A stretch of DNA of 64,000 nucleotides from Pseudomonas sp. B21-048 (GTDB lineage: Bacteria; Pseudomonadota; Gammaproteobacteria; Pseudomonadales; Pseudomonadaceae): contig NZ_CP087168.1 in assembly GCF_024748615.1 (NCBI RefSeq), positions 2,728,001 through 2,792,000 on the forward strand, read 5' to 3'. Position 1 is the stretch's first letter; each line of letters starts with the position of its first letter. Positions 44,311-55,599 of the stretch are shown one piece after another. The position numbers and the translations under genes were made by a program. A model generated the notes under the pieces. That model worked only from the letters and a program-made list of their open reading frames with translations, was not told the origin of the DNA and did not search any database.

Positions 44311-45225
44311 TCAAACCCGTGGCGAGGAGTACTTGGCGCAGCTCTCTTTCAACGTCTGACGCAGCCAGCGATGGGCCGAGTCGTTATCAAAGCGTGGATG
44401 CCAGGCCTGCATGATCACCACCGTCTCCAGCGCCATAGGGATACGGAACGAACGCAACGGCAACCCCAGCCGCGAGACGCTCCACAACACATGCTCCGGC
44501 AGCGGCAGCAACAGGTCGGAATCGGGCAAGGCGAACATCGCCGAGTGAAAGCTAGGGGTGATCAACGCGACACGCCGCTGCAAGCCCATCCCGGCCAAAG
44601 CGGTATCGATCGGCCCGGTTGCACGCCCGCGTCGCGACACGCTGACCTGCGCATAGGAGGCGAAACGTTTGGGAGTGATTTCTTCCTGAAAGATTGGGTG
44701 ATCCACCCGGGCCAGGCCGACAAAGGTCGTGGTAAACAGGCTCTGGACTTTGATTTCCGGCCCAAGATTGCGCGTCGCACTGATATAAAGATCGATCCGC
44801 CCTTCGCGCAACGCGTCATCCTCACCCTCGCCTTCCGGCACGAAGCGCAGCACGGTACGTGGGGCCTTTTTGCGCATGATTTCCAGCAGTTGCGCACCAA
44901 AGGCCGCGACAAATACGTCATTCGCCCGCAAGTTGTAGCAGCGTTCCAGCGTCGTCAGATCGACCTCATCACCCGAAAGGAACACCTGCGCCGCTTGCTC
45001 GACCAAGCTGCGCACCTGAGCCCGTAATGCCAGGGCCTTGGGTGTCGGCACCAGGCCACGCCCGGCGCGCACCAGAATCGGATCACCGACTGCGCTACGT
45101 ATCCGGGTCAAGGTCCGGCTCATGGCCGCGGGACTCAAGCTCATGCGCCGGGCAGCACCGACCACACTGCCCTCGTCCAGCAGCGCATCCAAGGCCACCA
45201 GCAGATTCATATCTGGAAGATGCAC
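44311..45225 (-). CDS. LysR-family regulator
   Basis: 304 residues. N-terminal helix-turn-helix DMNLLVALDALLDEGSVVGA, ARRMSLSPAAMSRTLTRIR; the effector domain follows (CYNLRANDVFVAAFGAQLLE; PEGEGEDDALREGRIDLYIS), as in NahR/NodD-like LysR regulators. The GTG at 45225 has AAGGAG at the right distance; the GTG at 45234 overlaps that sequence and is rejected. It lies upstream of, and on the same strand as, the EmrAB-type pump, so it may control it. Confidence 0.9.
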   Translation of the reverse strand: MHLPDMNLLVALDALLDEGSVVGAARRMSLSPAAMSRTLTRIRSAVGDPILVRAGRGLVPTPKALALRAQVRSLVEQAAQVFLSGDEVDLTTLERCYNLRANDVFVAAFGAQLLEIMRKKAPRTVLRFVPEGEGEDDALREGRIDLYISATRNLGPEIKVQSLFTTTFVGLARVDHPIFQEEITPKRFASYAQVSVSRRGRATGPIDTALAGMGLQRRVALITPSFHSAMFALPDSDLLLPLPEHVLWSVSRLGLPLRSFRIPMALETVVIMQAWHPRFDNDSAHRWLRQTLKESCAKYSSPRV

Positions 45226-45402
45226 AACAAACACTCCTTGTGAAAATCAATTAATTCTGGCGCAATCCTAGCAGTTTCTGACCAAGCACCAATGGGCGCG
45301 AAGCCTGCGCCGTATCCTGCAGATGGCGCCGCTACTGGACACGCGTATCTTTGGCATATGATGCCGGGCCCGCGCCTTCCCTCGGTGTAGCCAGGAGTAG
45401 AG

Positions 45403-46764
45403 ATGCAACTCAAACATAAAATCGTCGCGCTCGGGATTCTGCCGCTGGTGTTGGCGATCGCGGTCATCTGCGCGCTGGTGATTTCCCTGAACCGCCAACT
45501 GGGTGATCAACAGGCGCAACTGATCGAAGACAGCATTCTGGCCAGCAAACGCGCAGAGCTGAAAAACTACGTCGAAATGGCGCAAAGCCTGATCGCGCCG
45601 CTGTATGACGACGGTCGCGGCGATGAGCACGCGCAGCAACAAGTGCTGGAAGAACTGCGCAAGCTCAGCTTTGGCATCAATGGCTACTTCTTCGTTTACG
45701 ACCACGAGGGTCGCAGTCTGATGCACGCGCGCCAGTCAGAGCTGGTGGGCAAATACCTGTGGGACATGACCGACCCTCACGGCTTACCCGTGATCCAGGC
45801 GTTGCTCAAAAGTGCGCAATCAGGCGAAGGCTTTCAGCGTTACGCCTGGAACAAACCCTCTTCAGGCCAAGTGACCGACAAGCTCGCCTACGTGGTGATG
45901 CTGGACCGTTGGGGCTGGATGCTCGGCACCGGTATCTACCTTGAAGACGTTGAACGCGCCACCCAGCAAGCGCGTGCCGAAGTGGCTCAGGGCATCCGTA
46001 AAACCATGGGGGCGATTGCTGCGGTGGCCCTCGTGGCGGTGCTGTTTGTGTTCGCCAGCGGCATGACGCTGAACGTCAGCGAACATCGCCTGGCCGACAA
46101 AAAACTGCAGCGCCTGACCCAACGCATCGTCAGCCTGCAAGAGGAAGAGCGCTCACGGGTTTCCCGAGAGCTGCACGACGGCATCAGCCAGCTACTGGTG
46201 TCTATCAAGTTTCAGTTCGAACTGGCCAGCCATGTGCTGGAGAATGGGCAAGATAAGGGCTTGGGCATTTTAAGAGACGCCACGCAGCGCCTCGGGGAGG
46301 CGATTGGCGAAGTTCGCAGCCTCTCTCACGACTTGCGTTCGTCGCTGCTTGACACCCTCGGCCTGCCAGCGGCCATCGGTCAACTCGCCGCGGAATTCGA
46401 GCAACGCAGCGGTCTTGTCGTGACCTTCAACGATAACGAATTCGACTGTCTTCTGGTCGATGGCGCCGCCGTCTCGTTGTTTCGCATCGTGCAAGAAGGC
46501 CTGACCAATATCGAACGCCACGCACAAGCAAAACACGTCATCATTACCCTGCACGGTTCTGAAAAGTCCGTACGGTTGACGGTGGTCGATGACGGTATCG
46601 GTTTCAACGTTGCCCAGGTCGAACGTCGTCACACCGGCATTGGCCTGCGTAATATCCGTGAACGTGTCGAGCATTTTGGCGGTCGATTCGACCTGACCTC
46701 GATGCCGGGAAGAAGTGAGCTGGACGTGCTGCTGCCGATGAAACTGCCCGGTACAGAACGCTGA
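45403..46764 (+). CDS. Sensor histidine kinase with Cache domain (NarL-type, HisKA_3)
   Basis: 453 residues. Membrane helix 1 (about 7-29), periplasmic single-Cache domain (NGYFFVYDHEGRSLMHARQS ... DMTDPHGLPVIQAL, about 92-135), helix 2 (about 204-222), then HisKA_3 with phospho-His in EERSRVSRELHDGISQLL and the ATPase boxes IVQEGLTNIERHA and DDGIGF, GIGLRNIRERV. Senses an external small molecule, probably an organic acid by domain type. Forms a pair with the regulator 33 bases downstream. Confidence 0.93.
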   Translation: MQLKHKIVALGILPLVLAIAVICALVISLNRQLGDQQAQLIEDSILASKRAELKNYVEMAQSLIAPLYDDGRGDEHAQQQVLEELRKLSFGINGYFFVYDHEGRSLMHARQSELVGKYLWDMTDPHGLPVIQALLKSAQSGEGFQRYAWNKPSSGQVTDKLAYVVMLDRWGWMLGTGIYLEDVERATQQARAEVAQGIRKTMGAIAAVALVAVLFVFASGMTLNVSEHRLADKKLQRLTQRIVSLQEEERSRVSRELHDGISQLLVSIKFQFELASHVLENGQDKGLGILRDATQRLGEAIGEVRSLSHDLRSSLLDTLGLPAAIGQLAAEFEQRSGLVVTFNDNEFDCLLVDGAAVSLFRIVQEGLTNIERHAQAKHVIITLHGSEKSVRLTVVDDGIGFNVAQVERRHTGIGLRNIRERVEHFGGRFDLTSMPGRSELDVLLPMKLPGTER

Positions 46765-46797
46765 CTCACCCCATAACAATTAGAGTGAATGCCTGCG

Positions 46798-47430
46798 ATG
46801 AACCTGCCCTACCCGATCCGCGTCGCCCTGGTCGACGATCACTCCCTGGTCCGCGACGGAATCAAATCGCTGCTGGCGGTCATGGCGCCACTGGAAGTGG
46901 TGGGAGAAGCCGAAAATGGCGCGGATGCCATTGAAATGGTCGGGCGCTGCCAGCCAGATCTGTTGCTGGTTGACATCAGCCTGAAGGACATCAACGGCCT
47001 CGAGCTGACCCGGTTGTTACGCAGCCAGTACCCGTCGCTCAAGGTGCTGGTGTTGAGCATGTACGACAACTATGAATACGTCAGTGAATCCGTGCGCTCG
47101 GGTGCCAGCGGCTATGTGCTGAAGAACGCGCCTTCGCGGGAAATCATTGCGGCGATCGAAGCCATTGTCAGTGGAGGGACGTTCTACAGTGCCGAAATCG
47201 CACAGCGCCTCATCGCCGATAAAAGCACCGACAATGAGCTGACTCCGCGCGAAAGCCAGGTGCTGTACAAGATGGCTCAGGGGCTGAACAACAAGGAAAT
47301 GGCTCGCGAACTGGACATCAGTGTCCGGACAGTAGAAACCCATCGCCTGAGTATCCGTCGCAAGCTCAACATCGACAAACCCGCCGCCCTCGTAAAGTAC
47401 GCGATCGATCACGGGATTATTTCGCGGTAG
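46798..47430 (+). CDS. LuxR/NarL-family response regulator
   Basis: 210 residues. Receiver domain with acidic pair VALVDDH, phospho-Asp in LLVDISLKDINGLEL and Lys in GYVLKNAPSRE; C-terminal GerE helix-turn-helix TPRESQVLYKMAQGLNNKEM, ISVRTVETHRLSIRRKL. Partner of the preceding kinase. ATG 46798 (MNLPYPIRVALVDD) fits relatives; an in-frame ATG at 46789 is also possible. Confidence 0.92.
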   Translation: MNLPYPIRVALVDDHSLVRDGIKSLLAVMAPLEVVGEAENGADAIEMVGRCQPDLLLVDISLKDINGLELTRLLRSQYPSLKVLVLSMYDNYEYVSESVRSGASGYVLKNAPSREIIAAIEAIVSGGTFYSAEIAQRLIADKSTDNELTPRESQVLYKMAQGLNNKEMARELDISVRTVETHRLSIRRKLNIDKPAALVKYAIDHGIISR

Positions 47431-47437
47431 GCGCGAT

Positions 47438-47959
47438 TCACACCGCAGTCGTATTCACCACACGTGCCGTGCGAATAAACAACGCGCGTACCTTGTCCCA
47501 GAAATTCCCGCCCAGTACGAAGAAGCTGCCGATCAGCATGGCATCGCCCAGCGCCTGGAGCTGCCAGAGATTCGGTCTCAGCCCCGGCCAAAGAGTGTCT
47601 ATGTAAGGTTCGAGAAATGCCGAGATCAGCGGCAGGCAAAACATTACAAGACCGATTCTATGACGAGCCGGGCCTACTTCCACGTCTGCCGGTGCCAGCG
47701 TGGAGACGTAACCAAACAGGCTGCGCTTGAGTTGCTGAAAGCCGGCTTTGCCCATGATCGCAATCGCGAGAATCAACAGAATTTTGTTACTGATAAATAA
47801 AACGCCGGTCAGGGCCGCAATCTTTGAACCTGATACATCCGCCGCGGCAGCGAGAGGCACCATCAGCCACGATCCCAGCATCAAACAGATAATCGCGATG
47901 CCCACTTTGAAACGCCATCCGGTGGAGCTGGGTACATTGTCATCCTGAGGGTTGCTCAT
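47438..47959 (-). CDS. Transporter-suffix-domain membrane protein
   Basis: 173 residues, four membrane helices (about 18-36, 50-68, 98-116, 138-155). The sequence GKAGFQQLKRSLFGYV and YIDTLWPGLRPNLWQLQALG match the short family annotated as transporter suffix proteins; function unknown. ATG 47959 follows GGTTAAGAAGACC; the upstream in-frame ATG at 47989 is less likely. Convergent with the response regulator, 8-base gap. Confidence 0.75.
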   Translation of the reverse strand: MSNPQDDNVPSSTGWRFKVGIAIICLMLGSWLMVPLAAAADVSGSKIAALTGVLFISNKILLILAIAIMGKAGFQQLKRSLFGYVSTLAPADVEVGPARHRIGLVMFCLPLISAFLEPYIDTLWPGLRPNLWQLQALGDAMLIGSFFVLGGNFWDKVRALFIRTARVVNTTAV

Positions 47960-48153
47960 GGTCTTCTTAACCTTCTTTTCTGGCCGCAATTAATAGATCT
48001 TCAGAAGCGTAGCAGTTGGTCGATCCTATGATCATTCAACATGACCTTGTATTTGTCCGGGCTGTACTAACCTAAGCGAACCGGTAACCAACGCCATTTC
48101 AATGCCAGGGATGTTCGGATGACGTTTTCCCAAGATCTACTATCAGTGCACCG

Positions 48154-49686
48154 ATGCTAACGCGCTCAGGTCCTCTGCTTCTATTGGTCGCCCTTGGCCT
48201 TGGCGGTTGTGTCCGTCTAGGGCCGGATTTTCAGCACCCGGGCGAAGCCTGGACAAAACTCTGGAGCAGCCCCGCGCTTGAGCAGGCCAGCCAACGAAGC
48301 CTGAATCCCGACCTTCGCCAGTGGTGGCAAGTGTTCGCCGACCCGGTCCTCGACGCGCTGATCGCCGAATCGGACGCGCACAATTCAGACCTGAAAATTG
48401 CCGGCCTTCGCGTCATGGAAGCCCGTGCGCGGTTGGGCATTGCGCAAAGCGGACGCTATCCGCAACTGCAACAGGCCAGCGCCGACAGCCTGTACTTCAA
48501 CCGCCAGCAGTCCGGCGGCAACAACCCGCAAGACAGCCACTTCTGGCAACACAGCGCGGGCTTTGACGTTGGCTGGGAACTGGACTTCTGGGGGCGTTTC
48601 AGTCGAGCCATCGAGTCATCCGATGCCAGTTACTTTGCGGCTCAAGCCAACTATGAAGACGTACTTGTACTGCTGCGTGCTCAGGTGGCCGATACCTACT
48701 TTTCGTTGCGCACCACCGAAGCGCGTTTGCGCGTTGCCCGCGAAAACGCCCAACAGCAGAAGCGCAACTTTGAGATCACCGAGAAACTGTTCAACAGTGG
48801 CCAGAGCGCCGAACTCGACTTGCAACAAGCCAAGACCCAATACCTGGGCACCTTGAGCAGCATTCCGGATTTTGAGGCGCAAGTACTGCGCACCCGCAAC
48901 GCGTTGGCCGTGCTGATCGGCCGGCCACCCAGTGCCCTGCCCCAATTGCTCGAAAATGAAGGGCTGATCCCGCTGGTGGACCGAGCCGTGCTGCAAGACG
49001 TGCCGGCCAGCCTGTTGTTGCGTCGACCGGACGTGCGCGCCGCCGAGCTCAATGTCGCGGCCCAGTCGGCACTGATCGGTGTAGCGGAAACCGACTTCTA
49101 TCCGTCGCTGACCTTGCTGGGCAGCATCGTCTGGACCACCGACACGTTGAGCGGCACCTCCAACAGCCTGGACCTGATCGGCGGCCCCAGTTTGCGCTGG
49201 AACCTGTTTGACCACGGCCAGATCAGCAACAACGTGCGTGTACAAGATGCGCGATTACAGCAGCTGATTGAGGTTTATCGCGACAAAGTCCGCCAGGCCG
49301 CACGGGAGGCCGATGATGCCGCCGGCAGTCTGATCAAATCACTGGAGCGCGAGCGCATCCTGGGTGAAGCACAGATCGCCGCCGCGCGTTCGTTGAGCCT
49401 GGCCAGCACTCAATACCGGGAAGGTTACTCGGACTTCCAGCGCGTGCTGGATGCTCAACGCGCATTGCTCGAACAGCAGGACAACTACCTGCTCAGCCGC
49501 AGTAATGCGGTGAGCAACCTGATCGCACTGTACAAAGCCCTTGGCGGTGGTTGGTACAGCGCCCAGACGACAGTCGATCAAGAAACTCGCCAGCAAATGG
49601 AACAACGCACCGACTGGGGTAACCTGCTGAATGAGCCGGCCCCTTCGCAAGCATCCTATCCTGTGCCAGAAGGTCAAAGCCGATGA
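48154..49686 (+). CDS. Outer-membrane efflux lipoprotein (NodT family)
   Basis: 510 residues. Lipobox GLGGC near residue 19 (LGLGGCVRLGPDFQHPG), then duplicated OEP repeats (AESDAHNSDLKIAGLRVMEA; ELNVAAQSALIGVAETDFYP). The C-terminal 40 residues are a Gln/Pro-rich extension. Its stop overlaps the next gene's start (ATGA), so the export operon is translationally coupled: outer-membrane channel, adaptor, then inner-membrane DUF2955 protein. Confidence 0.92.
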   Translation: MLTRSGPLLLLVALGLGGCVRLGPDFQHPGEAWTKLWSSPALEQASQRSLNPDLRQWWQVFADPVLDALIAESDAHNSDLKIAGLRVMEARARLGIAQSGRYPQLQQASADSLYFNRQQSGGNNPQDSHFWQHSAGFDVGWELDFWGRFSRAIESSDASYFAAQANYEDVLVLLRAQVADTYFSLRTTEARLRVARENAQQQKRNFEITEKLFNSGQSAELDLQQAKTQYLGTLSSIPDFEAQVLRTRNALAVLIGRPPSALPQLLENEGLIPLVDRAVLQDVPASLLLRRPDVRAAELNVAAQSALIGVAETDFYPSLTLLGSIVWTTDTLSGTSNSLDLIGGPSLRWNLFDHGQISNNVRVQDARLQQLIEVYRDKVRQAAREADDAAGSLIKSLERERILGEAQIAAARSLSLASTQYREGYSDFQRVLDAQRALLEQQDNYLLSRSNAVSNLIALYKALGGGWYSAQTTVDQETRQQMEQRTDWGNLLNEPAPSQASYPVPEGQSR

Positions 49687-50822
49687 CTGAACCCTCGCCG
49701 CCCTCCACTGAGGCACCCTCCCCCAAGGCGCCAGAGCCTGCTGCCGATCCCGCAAAAAAGGGCATCAAATGGGTGATGCTGCTGATCGTATTGAGCCTGG
49801 CCTGGTACTTGTTGGCTGACCGGTTCACGCCGTATACGCAACAGGCTCGGGTGGGCGCCTTTGTCATTCCGGTGGCATCCGAAGTGGCCGGTCGGGTGAT
49901 CCGTGTGAATGTGCGCAACAATCAGGACGTCAAAGCGGGCGATGTGTTGTTTGAAGTGGATCAGCAGCCCTATCAAATAGCCGTCGACCGCGCCCGCGCA
50001 GACCTGGAGTCCACACGCCGCCAGATCGGTGCCAGCACCGCCGGTATTGCTTCGGCTCAAGCCAATTTGCGCGCCGCCCAGGCCAATGAACTCAAGGCGC
50101 GACAGGACAATCAGCGTCTTGAAGGTTTGTACCGCGAAGACCCCGGCACCATTTCCGTGCGCCTGCTTGAGGTGTCTCGGGCCAGCCGTGAACAGGCCGT
50201 CAGTCAGGTCGCCGCAGCCCATGCCGAAGTCCAGCGGGCACGGGAACAGGAAGGCGGCAGCGAGGACGACAACGCGCTGTTGCGTAGCGCTGCCACGGCG
50301 TTGTCAAAAGCCGAACTGGACTTGTCCAACACGCAGATACGCGCACGGTCAGCGGGTCTGATTACCGATCTGCGCACCGATGTCGGACAGTTCGCCACTG
50401 CCGGCAGCCCGGTCATGACCCTGATTGCCATCCATGATGTGTGGATCAGCGCGGACATGACCGAAAACAACCTCGGCCTGGTCGAGGTCGACACCCCTGT
50501 TTCGATCGTTCTGGATGCCCTGCCGGGAAAGGTTTTCGACGGCCGTGTGCGCAGTGTCGGCTACGGCGTCAGCGTGGGGCAGACCACTGCGCCCGGCAGC
50601 CTCCCCAGTGTGCAGAACAGTCGTGACTGGCTGCGTCCGGCCCAGCGTTTTCCGGTGATTATCGAGTTTTCGGAGGAATCGAGGAAAACGCTGTTCGACA
50701 GTCGCGCCATCCGTGCCGGTGGGCAGGCTGAAGTGATGGCGTTTCCTACCGAAGACAATCCGCTGAATCTGCTCGGCCGATTGTTTGTGGGGCTGATGAG
50801 CTGGCTGAGCTATGCCTATTAA
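49683..50822 (+). CDS. HlyD-family membrane-fusion protein
   Basis: 379 residues. A Pro/Glu-rich cytoplasmic lead, one membrane helix (about 29-46), biotinyl-lipoyl strand RVGAFVIPVASEVAGRVIRV, a coiled coil (about 100-205) and return strand NTQIRARSAGLITDLRTDVG. The form resembles AaeA-type adaptors that work with FUSC/DUF2955 partners. Overlaps both neighbours. Confidence 0.92.
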   Translation: MTEPSPPSTEAPSPKAPEPAADPAKKGIKWVMLLIVLSLAWYLLADRFTPYTQQARVGAFVIPVASEVAGRVIRVNVRNNQDVKAGDVLFEVDQQPYQIAVDRARADLESTRRQIGASTAGIASAQANLRAAQANELKARQDNQRLEGLYREDPGTISVRLLEVSRASREQAVSQVAAAHAEVQRAREQEGGSEDDNALLRSAATALSKAELDLSNTQIRARSAGLITDLRTDVGQFATAGSPVMTLIAIHDVWISADMTENNLGLVEVDTPVSIVLDALPGKVFDGRVRSVGYGVSVGQTTAPGSLPSVQNSRDWLRPAQRFPVIIEFSEESRKTLFDSRAIRAGGQAEVMAFPTEDNPLNLLGRLFVGLMSWLSYAY

Positions 50823-51858
50823 GGGCGTGCCTACTCAGCGCACGCCTCGTGTTCAACGGGCGTTGCGTCTCGCCACCGGCACGGCGCTGTGCCTGGCCAT
50901 CAGCTACGGCCTGGCGCTGCCGATCCCCTTTATTTCGCCAGTGCTCGCCGTGTTGCTATTGGCCTCGCTCAATCAGCCTTTGCCATTCAAGGCCGGATTG
51001 ATTCTCGCACTGGCTGCGATGTTAACCACTGGTGTCGGCCTGTTGTTGATTCCGATCCTGCGTTATTACCCGATTACCGGCGTGCTGCTGATTGGAGTCA
51101 GTTTGTTCCTGGCCTTTGGTTTTGGCCTGCGCGGCGGCAACACCTTGATCATGACCTTCCTGATCATTGGTCTGACCATGATTTCCTCGGCCGGCGTTGC
51201 CGATTTCGATCTGGCGATGATGGTCATTGGTGCCTTGGTCATGGGCTTGATCCTCGCCGTCATCGTCGTGGCGTTCAGTCATTGGTTGTTTCCCGACCCG
51301 GCCAATGCGCCCACCTCACCCGCCGCCAGCGCGCTGCCGGCGCAGGAGGTGGGCCGGGTTGCCCTGCGTGCGACTCTGATTGTTATACCGGCGTTCCTGT
51401 TGGCGCTGATCGACCCGGCCAGCTACCTGCCGATCATTTTGAAAGCGGTCAGCCTTGGTCAGCAGAGTTCGACGACAACGGCGCGCAACGCTGCTCATGA
51501 ACTGCTCGGCTCGACCTTCATGGGCGGGCTGTTGGCTATTATGTTCTGGTGCGCGCTCAGCCTGTTTGTGCACCTGTGGATGTTCTTTCTGTGGATGCTC
51601 CTGTTCGGCTTGCTGTTGGCACGCAAGCTCTATGCCCTGAGCCCGACCCGACAAACCCCGGGGTTCTGGCTCAACAGCCTGGTCACGTTGATCATCCTGC
51701 TGGGCCAGTCGGTTCAGGACAGCCTCGCCGGCAAGGACGTCTATACCGCCTTCGTCGTGCGCATGGGGCTGTTTGTCGCCCTCACGTTCTATGCGTGTCT
51801 GATGGTTTATCTACTCGATCAGCGGCAGCGAACCCCAGACACTCAAGGGGTGACTTGA
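50812..51858 (+). CDS. DUF2955 (FUSC-like) inner-membrane exporter subunit
   Basis: 348 residues with two sets of membrane helices (about 20-165 and 180-335), the layout of FUSC/AaeB-like exporters. Recognisable core: LAVLLLASLNQPLPFKAGLI and AHELLGSTFMGGLLAIMFWC. Starts 11 bases before the adaptor's stop. With its two partners it forms a tripartite exporter for aromatic acids or similar, by analogy to AaeAB; its 3' end overlaps the Gly-zipper gene by 16 bases. Confidence 0.88.
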   Translation: MPIKGVPTQRTPRVQRALRLATGTALCLAISYGLALPIPFISPVLAVLLLASLNQPLPFKAGLILALAAMLTTGVGLLLIPILRYYPITGVLLIGVSLFLAFGFGLRGGNTLIMTFLIIGLTMISSAGVADFDLAMMVIGALVMGLILAVIVVAFSHWLFPDPANAPTSPAASALPAQEVGRVALRATLIVIPAFLLALIDPASYLPIILKAVSLGQQSSTTTARNAAHELLGSTFMGGLLAIMFWCALSLFVHLWMFFLWMLLFGLLLARKLYALSPTRQTPGFWLNSLVTLIILLGQSVQDSLAGKDVYTAFVVRMGLFVALTFYACLMVYLLDQRQRTPDTQGVT

Positions 51859-52291
51859 TAACCCCGCCCTTGCAGGCAACCGGTATAGGCCGTTGAACCG
51901 GTCGCCGCGCTGGTCTGTTGTTGCGCGCGACGCTCCTGACGCTGACGCGCGCCACCGACCACCGCACCCGCCGCTGCGGTTTGCCCGGCCCGGTTCTGTC
52001 GATAATCCTGTTTCACATCATTGTCGACCTGATCGTAGAATTCGTCATGCTGACGCCCACGCACCCCGGCGCCCACAGCTCCCGCAGCGGCACCCACCGC
52101 AGCACCGCGCAGTCTCCCGCCCGAGGGGGGCGGACTTGAGGCACTCTGACTGGCCGCAACAGTGTGGCAATCATTGATATCCAGCTGGATTTGTTGCGAG
52201 CTCTGCCCTTTCAAGGGCACAACCGTTTCGGCCTGAACCTGCGTATAGACCATTGACATTACGGCACACAGGCTAAAAGACGTTAACCGAC

Positions 52292-52295
<4 letters not shown>
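51843..52295 (-). CDS. Secreted Gly-zipper (YMGG-like) protein
   Basis: 150 residues; signal peptide MSRLTSFSLCAVMSMVYTQV-QA, a Cys in DINDCHTVAA, then the Gly-zipper RGAAVGAAAGAVGAGVRG and AGAVVGG repeats that insert in membranes, and a C-terminal CLQGRGYQV. Envelope protein of unknown role. ATG 52295 overlaps the stop of the AraC remnant (ATGA). Confidence 0.82.
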
Positions 52296-54201
<1,906 letters not shown>

Positions 54202-54349
54202 AGTTCGTGCCAATCACCTCGCAGCAAATGCCCATCTGATCCTGGAGGTCCAATGCATCCCTTGAATAGTCTTTTAATTTGCTCAATCGCAAGTCACTTC
54301 TATATTGAGGGTGTGCTCTGACTTTTCTGCCTTCCGGCGAGTGCGGCCC

Positions 54350-54946
54350 ATGGCGACGATTGACTCACTGATCATCTGCGAGCACTGCGACTGCGTGTTT
54401 GAAAAAGTCACGCTCGCCAAACATCAAAAAGCTTTGTGCACACGCTGCGGCGGCGTCCTCCAGCGTTATAACGGACTGTCGGTGGAGCCGCGTCTGGCGT
54501 TGGCTTTCACGGCAATGATGCTGTGGATTTTCGCCAACTTCTATCCCGTCATGAGCATCAGCATGAAGGGCCTGAAAAACAGTGCGACGCTGTGGGATTC
54601 GGTATTGGCATTGAGCCAGGGGCCGATCACCTTTATTGCGTTGGTGGCGGCGATCTCCATCATCCTCGCACCGCTTTTTCAGCTTGTGTTGCTGATCTGG
54701 GTCTTGAGCTTCGCCCTCAGGCATCGGCGCTCGCCCGGTTTCAAACTGTGCATGCGCTGGCTGGAAACCCTCAGGCCCTGGAGCATGCTTGAAGTCTGTC
54801 TGTTGGGCGCAATGGTCGCGGTGTTCAAACTTGCAGGGTTACTGGATGTCATCCCCGGCATCGGCCTGTTTGCCCTGGCCGTTCTCAGCCTGCTGTTGAT
54901 TCGCATCGCCGGGCGCGATGTGCGCGAACTGTGGAACATTTTATGA
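54350..54946 (+). CDS. pqiA: PqiA-domain membrane protein, first copy
   Basis: 198 residues. N-terminal zinc-ribbon-like cysteines IICEHCDCVF and LCTRCGGVL, then four membrane helices of the PqiA domain (ANFYPVMSISMKGLKNSATL; LRPWSMLEVCLLGAMVAVFK). Cytoplasmic-membrane component of the Pqi intermembrane lipid transport system. ATG 54350 gives the family start; an in-frame start at 54305 is unlikely. Overlaps the second pqiA by 4 bases. Confidence 0.9.
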   Translation: MATIDSLIICEHCDCVFEKVTLAKHQKALCTRCGGVLQRYNGLSVEPRLALAFTAMMLWIFANFYPVMSISMKGLKNSATLWDSVLALSQGPITFIALVAAISIILAPLFQLVLLIWVLSFALRHRRSPGFKLCMRWLETLRPWSMLEVCLLGAMVAVFKLAGLLDVIPGIGLFALAVLSLLLIRIAGRDVRELWNIL

Positions 54947-55599
54947 ACACGCCACCGCTCGCCAGCGAACTCAATCTGTGCCTGTGCCATAGCTGCGGCC
55001 TGGCTTGCGACATCACCGACAACCCTCATGAATGCGAACGCTGTGGCGCGCCACTGCATGCCCGTAAAGCCGATTCATTGACCCGCACATGGGCCTATCT
55101 GCTGGCCGCATTGGTGTTTTACATCCCGGCCAATCTGCTGCCGGTCATGAACACCAGTCTGTTCGGCAACGGCTCCGACAGCACCATCATGAGCGGTGTG
55201 CTGGAGTTCTGGGAACATGGTGCGTGGGACATTGCCCTGATCATTTTCATCGCCAGTATTGCGGTGCCGGGTATCAAGTTCGTTGCCCTCTCTTTGCTGC
55301 TGATCACGGTGCAACGCGGCAGTATCTGGGCTCGCAAGGAACGTTCGAAGCTTTACCGTTTCGTCGAGCTGATCGGCTACTGGTCGATGCTCGATGTAAT
55401 TGTTGTCGCGCTGGTCGCCGCACTGGTTAAATTCCAGGCGCTGGGCGATATTCAACCGCGTCTGGGCATTCTGTTTTTTGGTTTGGTGGTGGTATTCACC
55501 ATGCTGTCGGCGATGAGTTTCGACCCGCGATTGATCTGGGATAAGGCGCGGGAAAAATCACAAAACGAGGAGCTCACGGATGAAGTCGCAAGCCACTGA
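54943..55599 (+). CDS. pqiA: PqiA-domain membrane protein, second copy
   Basis: 218 residues, same layout as its neighbour: cysteines LCLCHSCGLACD and CERCGAPL, then the PqiA helices (IPANLLPVMNTSLFGNGSDS; IGYWSMLDVIVVALVAALVK). E. coli PqiA is a fusion of two such halves; here the halves are separate genes. ATG 54943 overlaps the previous stop; an in-frame GTG at 54931 is rejected. The 3' end overlaps pqiB by 20 bases. Confidence 0.9.
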   Translation: MNTPPLASELNLCLCHSCGLACDITDNPHECERCGAPLHARKADSLTRTWAYLLAALVFYIPANLLPVMNTSLFGNGSDSTIMSGVLEFWEHGAWDIALIIFIASIAVPGIKFVALSLLLITVQRGSIWARKERSKLYRFVELIGYWSMLDVIVVALVAALVKFQALGDIQPRLGILFFGLVVVFTMLSAMSFDPRLIWDKAREKSQNEELTDEVASH

